Positions 27,517 through 36,461 of a stretch of DNA of 64,000 nucleotides are shown one piece after another; positions within the stretch are counted from its first letter, which is position 1, and every line of letters starts with the position of its first letter. The DNA comes from Paludibacter sp. UBA6032. GTDB lineage: Bacteria; Bacteroidota; Bacteroidia; Bacteroidales; Paludibacteraceae. The stretch covers positions 29,879 through 93,878 of the forward strand of contig DIZI01000017.1 of assembly GCA_002427885.1 (NCBI GenBank), written 5' to 3'. Under the pieces are notes generated by a model that saw only the letters and a program-made list of their open reading frames with translations, was not told the DNA's origin and searched no databases. A program made the position numbers and the translations under genes.

Positions 27517-28386
27517 TTATTTGATCAATTTATTTTTTTTCAACCAATCTTTTAGCAAATCAGGCCAGTTATCAACAGGAATTCCCCGTTTACGCATGCC
27601 AAATCCATGACCGCCCACATCAAATTTGTGAAGTTCAGCCGGTACATTGTGATCCTGTAGAGCTTTAAGTAATTGTTCGCTATTTGCAATGGGAACTGTT
27701 TTGTCATCTATGGCTTGAACAATAAAAGTTGGTGGAGTATTTTTAGTTACCTGCAACTCATTTGAATACAACTTCACTAAATCTTCTGTTGGTTTTTTAC
27801 CTAATAAATTAATTCGTGAGCCCATGTGAGTATATGAAGAGTCCATCGTCACAACCGGATATCCTAAAATCATAAAATCGGGACGTTCCATATCGTTTTT
27901 AAAATGTGTCCCTACAGTCGAAGCCAAATGTCCACCGGCCGAGAAGCCCATAATCCCTATTTTTTGTTTATCAAGATTCCATTTTTTAGCTCCTTTTTTT
28001 ACAATTTCCAGAGCCATTTGAGCATCTTTCAACGGAACTGTCGGATGACCGTTAGGCATACGATAATACAAAACAAAAGCAGTAACGCCTAAATCATTGA
28101 ACCATTTGGCTATTTCAGAACCTTCTTTAATTTGTGAAACACCTGTATAACCTCCTCCCGGACAAATTATGACTGCTGTTCCATTGGCTTTTTCTTTTGG
28201 AGCAAAATAAGCATACATGCGTGGTTCGGAAGTATTTATTATAAATTCAGGATCCCTGTGACTTTCTGCGACTTTTATGCCATTGCTTTCAGCAGGACCA
28301 TTTTTATACAGTTTTATTTCTTCCTGAGCCGACAAAGGAGTACAAAAACCTAAAATCATTAATACACTCAAAATTAATTGTTTCAT
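27517..28386 (-). CDS. Secreted alpha/beta hydrolase (BD-FAE-like esterase)
   Basis: A 289-residue protein with a signal peptide (MKQLILSVLMILGFCTPLSAQ, cleavage expected after the alanine-glutamine region). The fold shows an oxyanion-type ICPGGGYTGV segment near residue 75, the nucleophile motif GFSAGGHLAS near 147, an acid in QAIDDKTVP and a histidine in VGGHGFGM. Such proteins are often carbohydrate acetyl or feruloyl esterases acting outside the cytoplasm. Its placement between argB and the argE-type gene is odd because arginine synthesis is cytoplasmic; the two-base gap to argE suggests co-transcription without a shared pathway. Confidence 0.86.
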   Translation of the reverse strand: MKQLILSVLMILGFCTPLSAQEEIKLYKNGPAESNGIKVAESHRDPEFIINTSEPRMYAYFAPKEKANGTAVIICPGGGYTGVSQIKEGSEIAKWFNDLGVTAFVLYYRMPNGHPTVPLKDAQMALEIVKKGAKKWNLDKQKIGIMGFSAGGHLASTVGTHFKNDMERPDFMILGYPVVTMDSSYTHMGSRINLLGKKPTEDLVKLYSNELQVTKNTPPTFIVQAIDDKTVPIANSEQLLKALQDHNVPAELHKFDVGGHGFGMRKRGIPVDNWPDLLKDWLKKNKLIK

Positions 28387-28402
28387 AATACGAATATTTT
28401 AT

Positions 28403-29173
28403 TTATAATGACATTTTAGTTCCATCATTGGTATGTATCAAATCGGCTCTTGTTATTACAACTTGTTTTACTCCTGCTTTTAATGCATCAAAGGAATTTT
28501 CAAGTTTCGGAATCATACCACCCTGAATGATGCTTTCCTCCAAATAGTGTTTAAAAAGATCCGGATTCAATTCTTTAATAACACTTTCATCATCATTTTC
28601 GTTTAAAAGTACCCCTTTTTTCTCAAAGCAATATTTCAATGTCACATCAAAATGTTTTGCAAGGGCTTTAGCTGCTTCACCGGCAATAGTGTCAGCGTTC
28701 GTGTTCAACAAATTGCCTTCCTTATCGTGAGTAAGAGGGGCAAGTACTGGGACCACACCTTTTGTAATTAAATCAGATAGAATATCGGCATTAACTTCTT
28801 TCACATCACCAACAAAACCATAATCTACATCTGTTACCGGACGTTTTTCAGAACGCATATAGTTGAGATCAGCTCCGGTAAGTCCAAGGGCGTTAACACC
28901 TATAGCCTGTAGACCGGCTACAATTTGTTTATTCACCAAACCGCCATATACCATTGTTACGACCTTTAGCATTTCCATATCAGTTACCCGCCGCCCATTC
29001 ACCATTATACTTTCAATACCGAGTCTGGAAGCCACAGCAGTTGCCATACGTCCGCCACCATGCACCAATACTTTGTGCCCTTCAATTTTCGAAAAGTCTA
29101 CCAACAACCGGTTTAGACTTGCGGGGTCTTCAACAATTTTTCCTCCGACTTTAATAATAGTTAGTTTTTCCAT
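28403..29173 (-). CDS. argB: N-acetylglutamate (N-succinylglutamate) kinase
   Basis: Phosphorylates the side-chain carboxylate of an N-acyl-glutamate, the second step of arginine synthesis. The 256-residue amino-acid kinase has TIIKVGGKIVED at the start, VLVHGGGRMATAV near residue 38, VNGRRVTDMEMLKVV near 61 and GGMIPKLENSFDALKAG near 211. I chose the ATG at 29173 (MEKLTIIKVG); an in-frame ATG at 29194 lies inside the upstream repeat region. Whether the substrate is acetyl- or succinyl-glutamate cannot be read from the sequence directly. Confidence 0.92.
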   Translation of the reverse strand: MEKLTIIKVGGKIVEDPASLNRLLVDFSKIEGHKVLVHGGGRMATAVASRLGIESIMVNGRRVTDMEMLKVVTMVYGGLVNKQIVAGLQAIGVNALGLTGADLNYMRSEKRPVTDVDYGFVGDVKEVNADILSDLITKGVVPVLAPLTHDKEGNLLNTNADTIAGEAAKALAKHFDVTLKYCFEKKGVLLNENDDESVIKELNPDLFKHYLEESIIQGGMIPKLENSFDALKAGVKQVVITRADLIHTNDGTKMSL

Positions 29174-29264
29174 ATTTAACCGCAAAGGTCGCAAAGAATT
29201 TGGAAAGTAATATAGAGAAAATTTGTGTTTCTCTACGTAATACTCTGCGCTCTTTGCGTTTATA
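29174..29264. repeat. Inverted CGCAAAG repeat between apt and argB
   Basis: The spacer has outer arms AACCGCAAAGGTCGCAAAG and CTCTTTGCG in inverted orientation, and a central perfect hairpin TAGAGAAA / TTTCTCTA with an ATTTGTG loop. It may act as a processing or attenuating hairpin between apt and argB on the minus strand. Confidence 0.6.
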
Positions 29265-29789
29265 TTAAAATTGAATCAAAGAATGAATTTCTTTGGCAGC
29301 ATTCAAACGTTTACGTCCATCTAAGAAAGTCAGTTCAATTAAAAAACTAACATAAACCGGATTACTGGAGAATTTACTCAATAATTCCAATGCAGCAGAG
29401 GCACTTCCACCTGTTGCAAGCAGATCGTCGTGTAATAAAACCACGTCATTTTCATCAAATGAGTCCTTATGAATTTCAAGTGAATCTGTGCCATACTCAA
29501 GTTCATAATCTACTTTATATGTTTCTGCCGGCAGTTTCCCCGGTTTACGAAGCAGCACAAACCCCGCACCGAGTTTATACGCTAATATACTTCCCAATAC
29601 AAATCCACGGCTTTCTACACCAACAACTTTGGTGATTCCTTTGTCTTTATAATAATCGTACAAATTGTCCGATACAAATTTCAATACTTCGGCATCTTTC
29701 ATAGCCGTAGTAATATCTTTAAACATAATTCCGGGTTTCGGAAAATCAGGGACGGTTCGGATAGAGGCTATAACTTGTTCTAAATTCAT
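29265..29789 (-). CDS. apt: Adenine phosphoribosyltransferase
   Basis: Salvages adenine to AMP with PRPP. The 174-residue protein contains IRTVPDFPKPGIMFKDIT at the start, GVESRGFVLGSILAYKLGAGFVLLRKPGKLP in the middle and the PRPP-binding motif VVLLHDDLLATGGSASAALELL near residue 115. The family motif is usually VLIVDDLLATGGT; here the segment reads LLHDDLLATGGS. It sits between two arginine genes on the same strand with no obvious metabolic link. Confidence 0.94.
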   Translation of the reverse strand: MNLEQVIASIRTVPDFPKPGIMFKDITTAMKDAEVLKFVSDNLYDYYKDKGITKVVGVESRGFVLGSILAYKLGAGFVLLRKPGKLPAETYKVDYELEYGTDSLEIHKDSFDENDVVLLHDDLLATGGSASAALELLSKFSSNPVYVSFLIELTFLDGRKRLNAAKEIHSLIQF

Positions 29790-29819
29790 TTGTATTATTG
29801 TTTTGTCAGTTTGTTGTAG

Positions 29820-30773
29820 TTAAATACTTTCTAGTAATCGTTTAATTACTATTTGCGCAGAAATTTCGCGATTCGCTGCTTCAGGAATAACGATAGATTG
29901 TGCACTTTCAATAACTTCATCGGTAACAATCATATTCCGTCGAACCGGCAGACAGTGCATAAAACGGGCATTATTTGTCTTTGTCATCTGACGATCACTC
30001 ACCGTCCAACTTCGATCGGTGCTCAGAATTTTACCATAATCTGGATCCTGAAAAGCCGACCAGTTTTTGGCATAAATAAAATCGGCTCCTTCGAATGCTT
30101 TCATTTGATCATATTCAACCCGCGCTCCACGTACAAATTGCTCTGCCAATTCATACCCTTTGGGATGAGTGATGACAAAATCCACGTCAGCTTCGTTCAT
30201 AAAATCGGCAAATGAGTTTGGAACCGCCTGAGGCAAAGCTTTTGGATGCGGTGCCCAGGTCAGAACCACTTTCGGACGGGCCGTTTTTTTGTATTCTTCA
30301 ATGGTAATCAGATCGGCGAAAGCCTGCAAAGGATGCATAGTCGCTGCTTCCATACTGAAAACCGGTTTACCTGAATATTGAATAAACTGGTTGATAATGG
30401 TTTCCTGATAATCAAAATTTTTATCTTCCAGACCGGCAAAAGCACGCACTCCGATTACATCACAATAGCTTGCCATAACCGGAATTGCTTCCAGAATATG
30501 TTCGGGTTTATCACCATCCATGATAACCCCCCGTTCGGTTTCAAGTTTCCATGCACCGGCATTTACATCCAAAACCATGGTATTCATACCCAGATTCATT
30601 CCAGCTTTTTGCGTGCTTAATCGGGTACGCAAACTGGAATTGAAAAAAACCATTAACAAGGTTTTATTTTCTCCGGTATGTTTGTACGCAAACCGGTTTT
30701 TCTTAATTTCCAATGCCTCTTTTACAGCATCCTGCAAATTGCCAAGGTCTTTTACGTTGGTAAATGATTTCAT
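29820..30773 (-). CDS. argF': N-succinylornithine carbamoyltransferase (ArgF' type)
   Basis: Transfers carbamoyl phosphate to an N-acylated ornithine. The 317-residue transcarbamylase has the carbamoyl-phosphate motif FFNSSLRTRLST at 43-54, HPLQAFAD near 147 and HCLPVRRN near 274. The acyl-specificity loop reads VIMDGDKPEHILEA and places a proline at exactly residue 90. As I recall, Pro90 marks the succinylornithine enzyme characterised from Bacteroides fragilis, while acetylornithine enzymes have glutamate there. It starts two bases after the porX stop, so it may be co-transcribed with that secretion regulator. argC, argD, argG and argH are not in this window. Confidence 0.92.
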   Translation of the reverse strand: MKSFTNVKDLGNLQDAVKEALEIKKNRFAYKHTGENKTLLMVFFNSSLRTRLSTQKAGMNLGMNTMVLDVNAGAWKLETERGVIMDGDKPEHILEAIPVMASYCDVIGVRAFAGLEDKNFDYQETIINQFIQYSGKPVFSMEAATMHPLQAFADLITIEEYKKTARPKVVLTWAPHPKALPQAVPNSFADFMNEADVDFVITHPKGYELAEQFVRGARVEYDQMKAFEGADFIYAKNWSAFQDPDYGKILSTDRSWTVSDRQMTKTNNARFMHCLPVRRNMIVTDEVIESAQSIVIPEAANREISAQIVIKRLLESI

Positions 30774-30775
30774 AT

Positions 30776-32323
30776 TTATTTGGGTTGCATAACTATCAAA
30801 GGTATCAACATCTCTTCTAACGAAATTCCACCGTGTTGAAAAGTGTTTTTATAATAACCCGCGTAGTAGTTGTAATTATTCGGATAAGCAAAAAAATCAT
30901 CGTTAGTGGCAAATATATAGGCTGAACTTACATTTGGACTAGGTAAACCAATCTTTTCAGGTTGTGTTACTTCGAAAACTTCTTTTTTATTATAACTAAG
31001 GTTCCTACCTACTTTATAGCGCAGATTTACATTCGTGTGTTTATCACCTATCACTTTAATGGCATTGTTCACCTGTATGGTTCCGTGGTCGGTAGTTACA
31101 ATCACTTTGTAACCACGATGGGCAATTTCCTTAAAAAGTTCATAGGTTGCCGAATGTTTAAACCATGAAAGTGTCAATGAACGATAAGCCTGTTCATCAT
31201 TTGCTAACTCACGCATCATTTTCGATTCGGTCCGTGCGTGAGAAAGCATGTCAATAAAATTCAACACACAAACATTCAATTGATTACCATCAATTCGCGG
31301 AAGTTGTCCGATTAAACGCTCGCAGGATGCGGAATCACTCACCTTGTGATAAGAATAAGTATAATTTTTTCTATAACGCTTGAACTGGGTTTGCAGCAAA
31401 TCATTTTCAAAGATATTTTTCCCTTCTTCATCCTCTTCTTCTATCCAGAGATCGGGGAACATTTGCTGAATTTGCAAAGGTAAAAGTCCTGAAAAGATTG
31501 CATTACGGGCATATTGAGTGGCTGTAGGAAGCATACTGCAATATAATTCTTCCTCAATAATTTGATAAAACTCATTCAACAATTCGCGGATAATTTTCCA
31601 CTGATCATAACGAAAATTATCTACCAAAATGAAAAATACCTTTTCTCCTTTATCCAGTAATGGAAACACCTTGGTTTTGAATAAATCGGGACTCATTAAC
31701 GGACGCTTCTCCGTATGCTCAAACCAATCCACATAGTTTTTCTTGATGAACTTTGTAAAGATATTATTCGCTTCGGTTTTTTGCATACGAAGCATTTCAT
31801 CCATTCCATTATCGGTTTCAGCCAACTCCAGTTCCCAATAAACCAACTTCTTATATACTTCCACCCAATCTTCGTATGTCAAGGTGTCGTTGATTTGCAT
31901 ACCAATCCGTCCAAATTGAGACTGATAAGTTGTTGTAGTATGTTCAGAAACAATTTCTTTTTGATGAATATTCTTTTTCAAGGTTAGCAGAATCTGACTC
32001 GGATTTACCGGTTTAGTCAGATAATCGGCTATTTTACTCCCGATTGCCATATTCATTATGTTTTCTTCTTCACTTTTGGTAATCATCACCATGGGAACAT
32101 TTGGATCAATATCCTTTATCAGGGCTAAAGTTTCCAAACCACTTAATCCCGGCATATTTTCGTCCAGAAAGATAATATCAAAACTTTCCTTCTGACAGAG
32201 TTCCACTGCGTCTTTCCCATTAGTAGCGGTGATAACTTCGTACCCTTTTTCTTCTAAAAACAGAATATACGGACGTAATAAATCCATTTCATCATCAGCC
32301 CAAAGTATGCGGTCTCTTCTCAT
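30776..32323 (-). CDS. porX: Type IX secretion response regulator PorX (receiver + PglZ phosphodiesterase)
   Basis: Two-domain regulator of the type IX secretion system. Residues 1-120 are a CheY-like receiver with Asp11/Asp12, phosphoacceptor Asp54 (FLDENMPG), and Lys104 (YLTKPVN). The C-terminal PglZ / alkaline-phosphatase-like domain shows candidate metal ligands Asp235 (ILVDNFRYDQW), Thr267 in MLPTATQYARNAIFSG, Asp358/His362, Asp412/His413 (TTDHGT) and His497 (FQHGGISLEEM). The start at 32323 is supported by a consensus Shine-Dalgarno GGAGG six bases upstream; an in-frame ATG at 32365 is rejected. It is 112 bases downstream of the PorW-like gene, a T9SS partner, on the same strand. Confidence 0.93.
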   Translation of the reverse strand: MRRDRILWADDEMDLLRPYILFLEEKGYEVITATNGKDAVELCQKESFDIIFLDENMPGLSGLETLALIKDIDPNVPMVMITKSEEENIMNMAIGSKIADYLTKPVNPSQILLTLKKNIHQKEIVSEHTTTTYQSQFGRIGMQINDTLTYEDWVEVYKKLVYWELELAETDNGMDEMLRMQKTEANNIFTKFIKKNYVDWFEHTEKRPLMSPDLFKTKVFPLLDKGEKVFFILVDNFRYDQWKIIRELLNEFYQIIEEELYCSMLPTATQYARNAIFSGLLPLQIQQMFPDLWIEEEDEEGKNIFENDLLQTQFKRYRKNYTYSYHKVSDSASCERLIGQLPRIDGNQLNVCVLNFIDMLSHARTESKMMRELANDEQAYRSLTLSWFKHSATYELFKEIAHRGYKVIVTTDHGTIQVNNAIKVIGDKHTNVNLRYKVGRNLSYNKKEVFEVTQPEKIGLPSPNVSSAYIFATNDDFFAYPNNYNYYAGYYKNTFQHGGISLEEMLIPLIVMQPK

Positions 32324-32328
32324 AATTA

Positions 32329-32335
32329 ACCTCCT
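32329..32335 (-). promoter_or_regulatory. Consensus Shine-Dalgarno site of porX
   Basis: On the minus strand GAGGAGG precedes the porX ATG by five to six bases. In this window almost all other start codons lack any purine-rich SD, as expected in Bacteroidota. The site decides the porX start and is one of only two strong cases (the other is hpf at 50054). Confidence 0.75.
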
Positions 32336-32406
32336 CAATTTAGTTTCCAATCCTCTAAAAGGCATAAAACTATTCTATTAATATTAATACTTCAAATCGC
32401 TCTCCT

Positions 32407-32435
32407 AAGTCCCCCCTGAGGGATTTAGGGGGCTT
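32407..32435 (-). repeat. GC-rich hairpin between porW-like and porX
   Basis: AAGTCCCC (32407-32414) pairs with GGGGGCTT (32428-32435) with one T-G pair, directly after the porW-like stop codon. The minus strand has no T-tract after it, so it looks like an intercistronic hairpin rather than a terminator; transcription may continue into porX. The CCTAA-CCCC/GGGG word type recurs at 59242. Confidence 0.55.
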
Positions 32436-35400
32436 TTATTTCAAATAATATTCCTGCATAAATTCAAAATAGGTCTTCAATGCATTTTGTTGCATCAAAA
32501 TATTCAGGTTCTGATGAGAGCCAAGTATGTTTCTGTAATTTGCGTTTTTCAGCCCTTCAAACAGACTTTTCTCTTTTACCATATGCATCAGATACGATTT
32601 TGCCACGTAAGCATCGCTCAGACTTCCAATAATAATTATTTGCTGTTTATCTACCGTTTCAAGTGAAACCTTCAGATTCATAATTCCATAATTTTTAGCA
32701 TTATAGGCATCGAACGCAGTTTTTGTTTTCTCAAAATCAATGGTTCCGGACAAAATGTATATAGCTATATAATGAGGTTCATTCGATCGATAGGTAAATA
32801 ATCCTTTGAATAAAGGAGCTTCTTCCTTTGGCTGTATTGTAACAGGTTCAACTGGTTTTATCGCCGGTTCTTCTTTTGTCAAAGCACTAATATCGGCTGT
32901 TGTTTTATCCGTTTTTACTTCATTTGTAGCTTTCGCAGGATTAGTTTTCACAGGATTTTCAACCGGTTTTTCAACCTTTTCTATCTGCAATGCTTTTTCC
33001 GTCGTTTTTGTTACAGTACCTGCCTCATTTTTAGGCAATTTATCTTTTTGAACTACAATGACATCGTTTTTCTTTCCGGATTTTGTTACAGCAGCCATTT
33101 CGATTTGTTTAGCTTCAACCGGTTTGGACTGAAAAGCCAAATAATCGTTCAGACTAAACGATGTTTTTAATAGCGCATAGTTATCTTCCGATATAATAAC
33201 TTCCTGAACCTGATAATCGTTCAATAATTTCATGATGGTAGGATCGGTAGCTAATGACTTTGCATACCAGTCAACCTCATCGTACGATTCAAAATTTGTA
33301 ACAGACAAAGTGCTTCGAACAGTATCTAATTTACTTATTACCAAATCAAAGTCCTTGATCATAAATCGCGAGAAATTAAACGATGCGATATTATAAAGCA
33401 ACTTATTCAGATGATCCTGATTTGTTGGAGTAATCAACAATAGCCTATGTTTAGATTGCCGTTCGGTAGAGAATTGCAATTCCGGATTCTTATTTGTTTC
33501 CTCCGTTTTTATGTCCGAATCCCGTCTGGCAAGCAATGTACCGCTCGAAGTTCCCAATTGAGTTTCCCTACCCTGTTTCATAAGGGCTAAAATATCCTTA
33601 GACATGGCACTTACATCGCTTTCCGAATAACTTTTAACCAAATCAGACAAGGCTGTTTCAAACTTTTCAGATGGATCCCTCTTCCCAATGCTCAGTGCAT
33701 TCAGAAACAGAAATTTCGGCATAAGATTTGACAAGGGATAATTATGTTGAATATAAGCAACATTATTGAAAACCGTGTCAAACTTACTTTCATTAAAAGC
33801 TTTATATGTCAGGCTATAAATAGAGTCCTGTTCTTTATACATCCGTTCCTGTCTTGCTGCATAGTCAGGTTGCGAAAGTATTTTCTGATACTTTGAATCC
33901 GGAAACTCAGTCATCAATTTTGTCCGGTATAGGTCCGCGCCGCCGGCATTATTCTGCATCGCCTCCATGACATAGAGTTGATAATAAGCATCAGGAACTC
34001 TTTCATCAGAACCGAACCTGCGGATAAACGTTTCAAAAGTACTGATTGCCATTGGTATATCTTCAATTTTATCTTTAAATATGAGTCCCATATTATAGAG
34101 TGCCGTTGCAATTTCAGCATTCGAACCGGCTATTTGAGCAACTGTAACCGGTATTTGTTTCAGGTAAAATTGCGGATCCTTAAAATTGGACGAAGCAGCA
34201 GTCTTTGGAATAGTATCGGTGGAGTCAGTTTTGGAAATAGATGCAGTTGCTTCATCGGCAAAGAGCGAGGTAGCCTTATTTGTTCGTCTCCAGTTATCCT
34301 CCAATTTACGATTACCCCATTTCTTCAAAAAATCGGATTTACCGGTCCGCATGAGATTCGGATTATAAAAATACCAGTCGCCTGCAGCACCCGGTAAATT
34401 TCCACCTATCGGCGGTTGATTTGCAAAATCCTCATCCGAATTCGGATTTGCTGCTTTTTCCAACTGTTTTTGAGCAGCTGCTTTTTCATCTGCTTCCAAT
34501 TTCTCTATCAACTTGTTTACGACTTCTAACCTTTTACTTTCGGGCATAGCAGCCAGTCGTTGTAAACTATCCTGCAGTTCCACAACGTTGTTTTGCGTCA
34601 CCAATTCGGCTAAGGTTTCGGCCCGGTTTGTTACGCGGTCGTAATCATTTTGTTCATTGGTAATTATTTTGGATGCATCGTCATAGCATGGTTGTGCCAG
34701 AATGTATTTCCTTTTTGAATAATACAAATCACCTAACGTTATTAAAGTAACGGCTTTGTCAATACCATTCCGTGTACTTTTTTCAATGGACAGCTTATAG
34801 TTTTCAATTGCTCTTACGGTGTCGGAATGATTCAGGTACGTTTTTGCCAATGCAAAATAAAGTTGATCCAGGTAATCTTTATTATTTGGATTTTTAAGCA
34901 TTTTCTGTAAATCCTTCCGTACACTTTGCACGTTTCCTTTATCAATTTGAGCACGACTGATCCGGGCATTAAAATCCATTTCATAAGGAGGATTCATTTT
35001 GATGACACTCGTATAAGCCTCAAAAGCGGCTTTATCATTTCCAGTTTTCTGATATAGTTGAGCCAGTAAAAAACTAAACCGTTGTTTCAAATCCTTGTCT
35101 TTTTCTTTCGATAGAGCTAATGCCAAAAAAGGGATTGCTTCTTTATATTGGCGTTTTTTAAGTAACAAATCGGCATTTACCGATGCAAAAAGTCCAATAT
35201 CCTCCGGTTTCAAATTGTTTTGATCTAATTTAGAAAGGACTTGTTCTGCTTCGAATATCCAACCCATTTCGGCATAAGCACGGGCTTTCCAAAGTTGACA
35301 AACTGTTTCCACGTCCTTATCATTTGCATAATGACGCGCAACATACGAAAACGTTGCGGCCGAACCTAAAAAATCAGCCTTGTGAAATTCGGCTTTAGCC

Positions 35401-35816
35401 AACAACAACCAGGCATCCTTGAGAGCCGGGTTGAACTCTTGCTGGTTATAAAAAAGCTTATATTCAGGTGAATTAGCCTTTTTATAATTTTTTTTCGGCT
35501 TAACTTTAATGGAATGTAATTTTATGGCTTTTCTGCACTTTTCGATGGTTCGGTCCATGTTTGCTGTCGCAGCTTTTGCATTCGAATGCCGGCTTATCGG
35601 ATACATGGGAATAATGGTCGAATAATCTTCCTTATTGGCTTTCTCAATATTTTTTAATCCATCTTCATAGCTATTCATACCATTAAAAAACACGTTAAAC
35701 CGCGTATTGGTGGCTTGATAAAACCTTGAAATCCAGGTATTTTTTTTTGTTGAGCAACCGCTGATAAAGATTATTATCAACAAAAATGAAATTTTATATA
35801 TGAACTGTTTTTTCAA
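32436..35816 (-). CDS. porW: PorW/SprE-like type IX secretion lipoprotein with TPR repeats
   Basis: An 1126-residue outer-membrane lipoprotein: signal sequence with lipobox ISGCSTKK (Cys21), then the family-typical NTWISRFYQATNTRFNVFFNGMNSY segment. Tetratricopeptide repeats fill roughly residues 110-430 and 560-740, separated by a low-complexity stretch. Two similar ~110-residue C-terminal domains (790-897 and 1015-1126) are joined by a K/P/T/E-rich linker. The start is a TTG at 35816; no ATG lies before the lipobox. The match to SprE/PorW is from the N-terminal motif and architecture, and the adjacent porX supports it. Alternative: a generic TPR lipoprotein. Confidence 0.8.
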   Translation of the reverse strand: MKKQFIYKISFLLIIIFISGCSTKKNTWISRFYQATNTRFNVFFNGMNSYEDGLKNIEKANKEDYSTIIPMYPISRHSNAKAATANMDRTIEKCRKAIKLHSIKVKPKKNYKKANSPEYKLFYNQQEFNPALKDAWLLLAKAEFHKADFLGSAATFSYVARHYANDKDVETVCQLWKARAYAEMGWIFEAEQVLSKLDQNNLKPEDIGLFASVNADLLLKKRQYKEAIPFLALALSKEKDKDLKQRFSFLLAQLYQKTGNDKAAFEAYTSVIKMNPPYEMDFNARISRAQIDKGNVQSVRKDLQKMLKNPNNKDYLDQLYFALAKTYLNHSDTVRAIENYKLSIEKSTRNGIDKAVTLITLGDLYYSKRKYILAQPCYDDASKIITNEQNDYDRVTNRAETLAELVTQNNVVELQDSLQRLAAMPESKRLEVVNKLIEKLEADEKAAAQKQLEKAANPNSDEDFANQPPIGGNLPGAAGDWYFYNPNLMRTGKSDFLKKWGNRKLEDNWRRTNKATSLFADEATASISKTDSTDTIPKTAASSNFKDPQFYLKQIPVTVAQIAGSNAEIATALYNMGLIFKDKIEDIPMAISTFETFIRRFGSDERVPDAYYQLYVMEAMQNNAGGADLYRTKLMTEFPDSKYQKILSQPDYAARQERMYKEQDSIYSLTYKAFNESKFDTVFNNVAYIQHNYPLSNLMPKFLFLNALSIGKRDPSEKFETALSDLVKSYSESDVSAMSKDILALMKQGRETQLGTSSGTLLARRDSDIKTEETNKNPELQFSTERQSKHRLLLITPTNQDHLNKLLYNIASFNFSRFMIKDFDLVISKLDTVRSTLSVTNFESYDEVDWYAKSLATDPTIMKLLNDYQVQEVIISEDNYALLKTSFSLNDYLAFQSKPVEAKQIEMAAVTKSGKKNDVIVVQKDKLPKNEAGTVTKTTEKALQIEKVEKPVENPVKTNPAKATNEVKTDKTTADISALTKEEPAIKPVEPVTIQPKEEAPLFKGLFTYRSNEPHYIAIYILSGTIDFEKTKTAFDAYNAKNYGIMNLKVSLETVDKQQIIIIGSLSDAYVAKSYLMHMVKEKSLFEGLKNANYRNILGSHQNLNILMQQNALKTYFEFMQEYYLK

Positions 35817-36006
35817 AAGAGTTTAGGCTGAAGAAATTAAATTAAAAGTGCAGATATTTAAAACCAAACAAAATGAATACAACTTTAAGCTTGCTTTTTC
35901 ATAAAAACGCAATGGTTGAAAAAGAAGATACCGAAATACAAACTTCAAAAAGTGCTATCTATTGTATTTTAACTTACAAAAATACATAATTTCGAGCATT
36001 AATATC

Positions 36007-36014
36007 TAACTTTG
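36007..36014 (+). promoter_or_regulatory. -7 promoter box (TAACTTTG)
   Basis: A Bacteroidota-type TAnnTTTG box 47 bases before the next gene start. No matching -33 TTTG is seen at the expected 19-21 base spacing, so this is a tentative promoter. Confidence 0.4.
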
Positions 36015-36061
36015 CGACGAAAATTATGTTGAATTAAGAAAACAAACAAGAACATTATTTT

Positions 36062-36454
36062 ATGCTAATCCTATTATTATCTGTTGTCGCGCTTGGTTTA
36101 ATTTTGCTAATTACAACCTATTTCCAACGGAAGAATAAAACAGATGAACCGGAAATATACCTGGAACCGGAAGGAGAATGTTGTGGAGCGCATGCAGTTT
36201 GTGAACACGACACACTTTTAAGTGCTGAAAATTTAATCATTTATTTCGATGACGAAGAATTAGACGCATTATCGGATGTGTCACCAAATAACTATACCGA
36301 AGAACAATTGAATCAACTTTCAGATGTATTCTACACCCTGAAAGAAAGTGATGTTGCCGGTTGGTTGCGCAGCTTGCAAATAAGGCGGATTCAATTACCC
36401 CTGGAGTTACGCGAACAGGCGCTGTTAATCGTAAGCGAACGAAGAGCGGGATAA
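36062..36454 (+). CDS. Small membrane protein with CCGxHxVC motif, function unknown
   Basis: A 130-residue protein: an N-terminal membrane anchor (residues 2-20), then a short cytoplasmic or periplasmic region with the cluster Cys40-Cys41, His44, Cys47, His49 (GECCGAHAVCEHD), followed by an acidic DDEELDALSD segment and VAGWLRSLQIRRIQLPLELREQA near the end. The Cys/His spacing would suit a metal site. I recall similar small proteins in other Bacteroidales but no established function. It is divergent from the porW-like gene over a 245-base spacer and convergent with the CPBP gene, seven bases away. Confidence 0.8.
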   Translation: MLILLLSVVALGLILLITTYFQRKNKTDEPEIYLEPEGECCGAHAVCEHDTLLSAENLIIYFDDEELDALSDVSPNNYTEEQLNQLSDVFYTLKESDVAGWLRSLQIRRIQLPLELREQALLIVSERRAG

Positions 36455-36461
36455 TAGGAGT

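Noticed and set aside
33978..34397. Plus-strand open frame of 139 codons opposite the porW-like gene
   Set aside because: It overlaps the TPR-coding region and has no recognisable motif.
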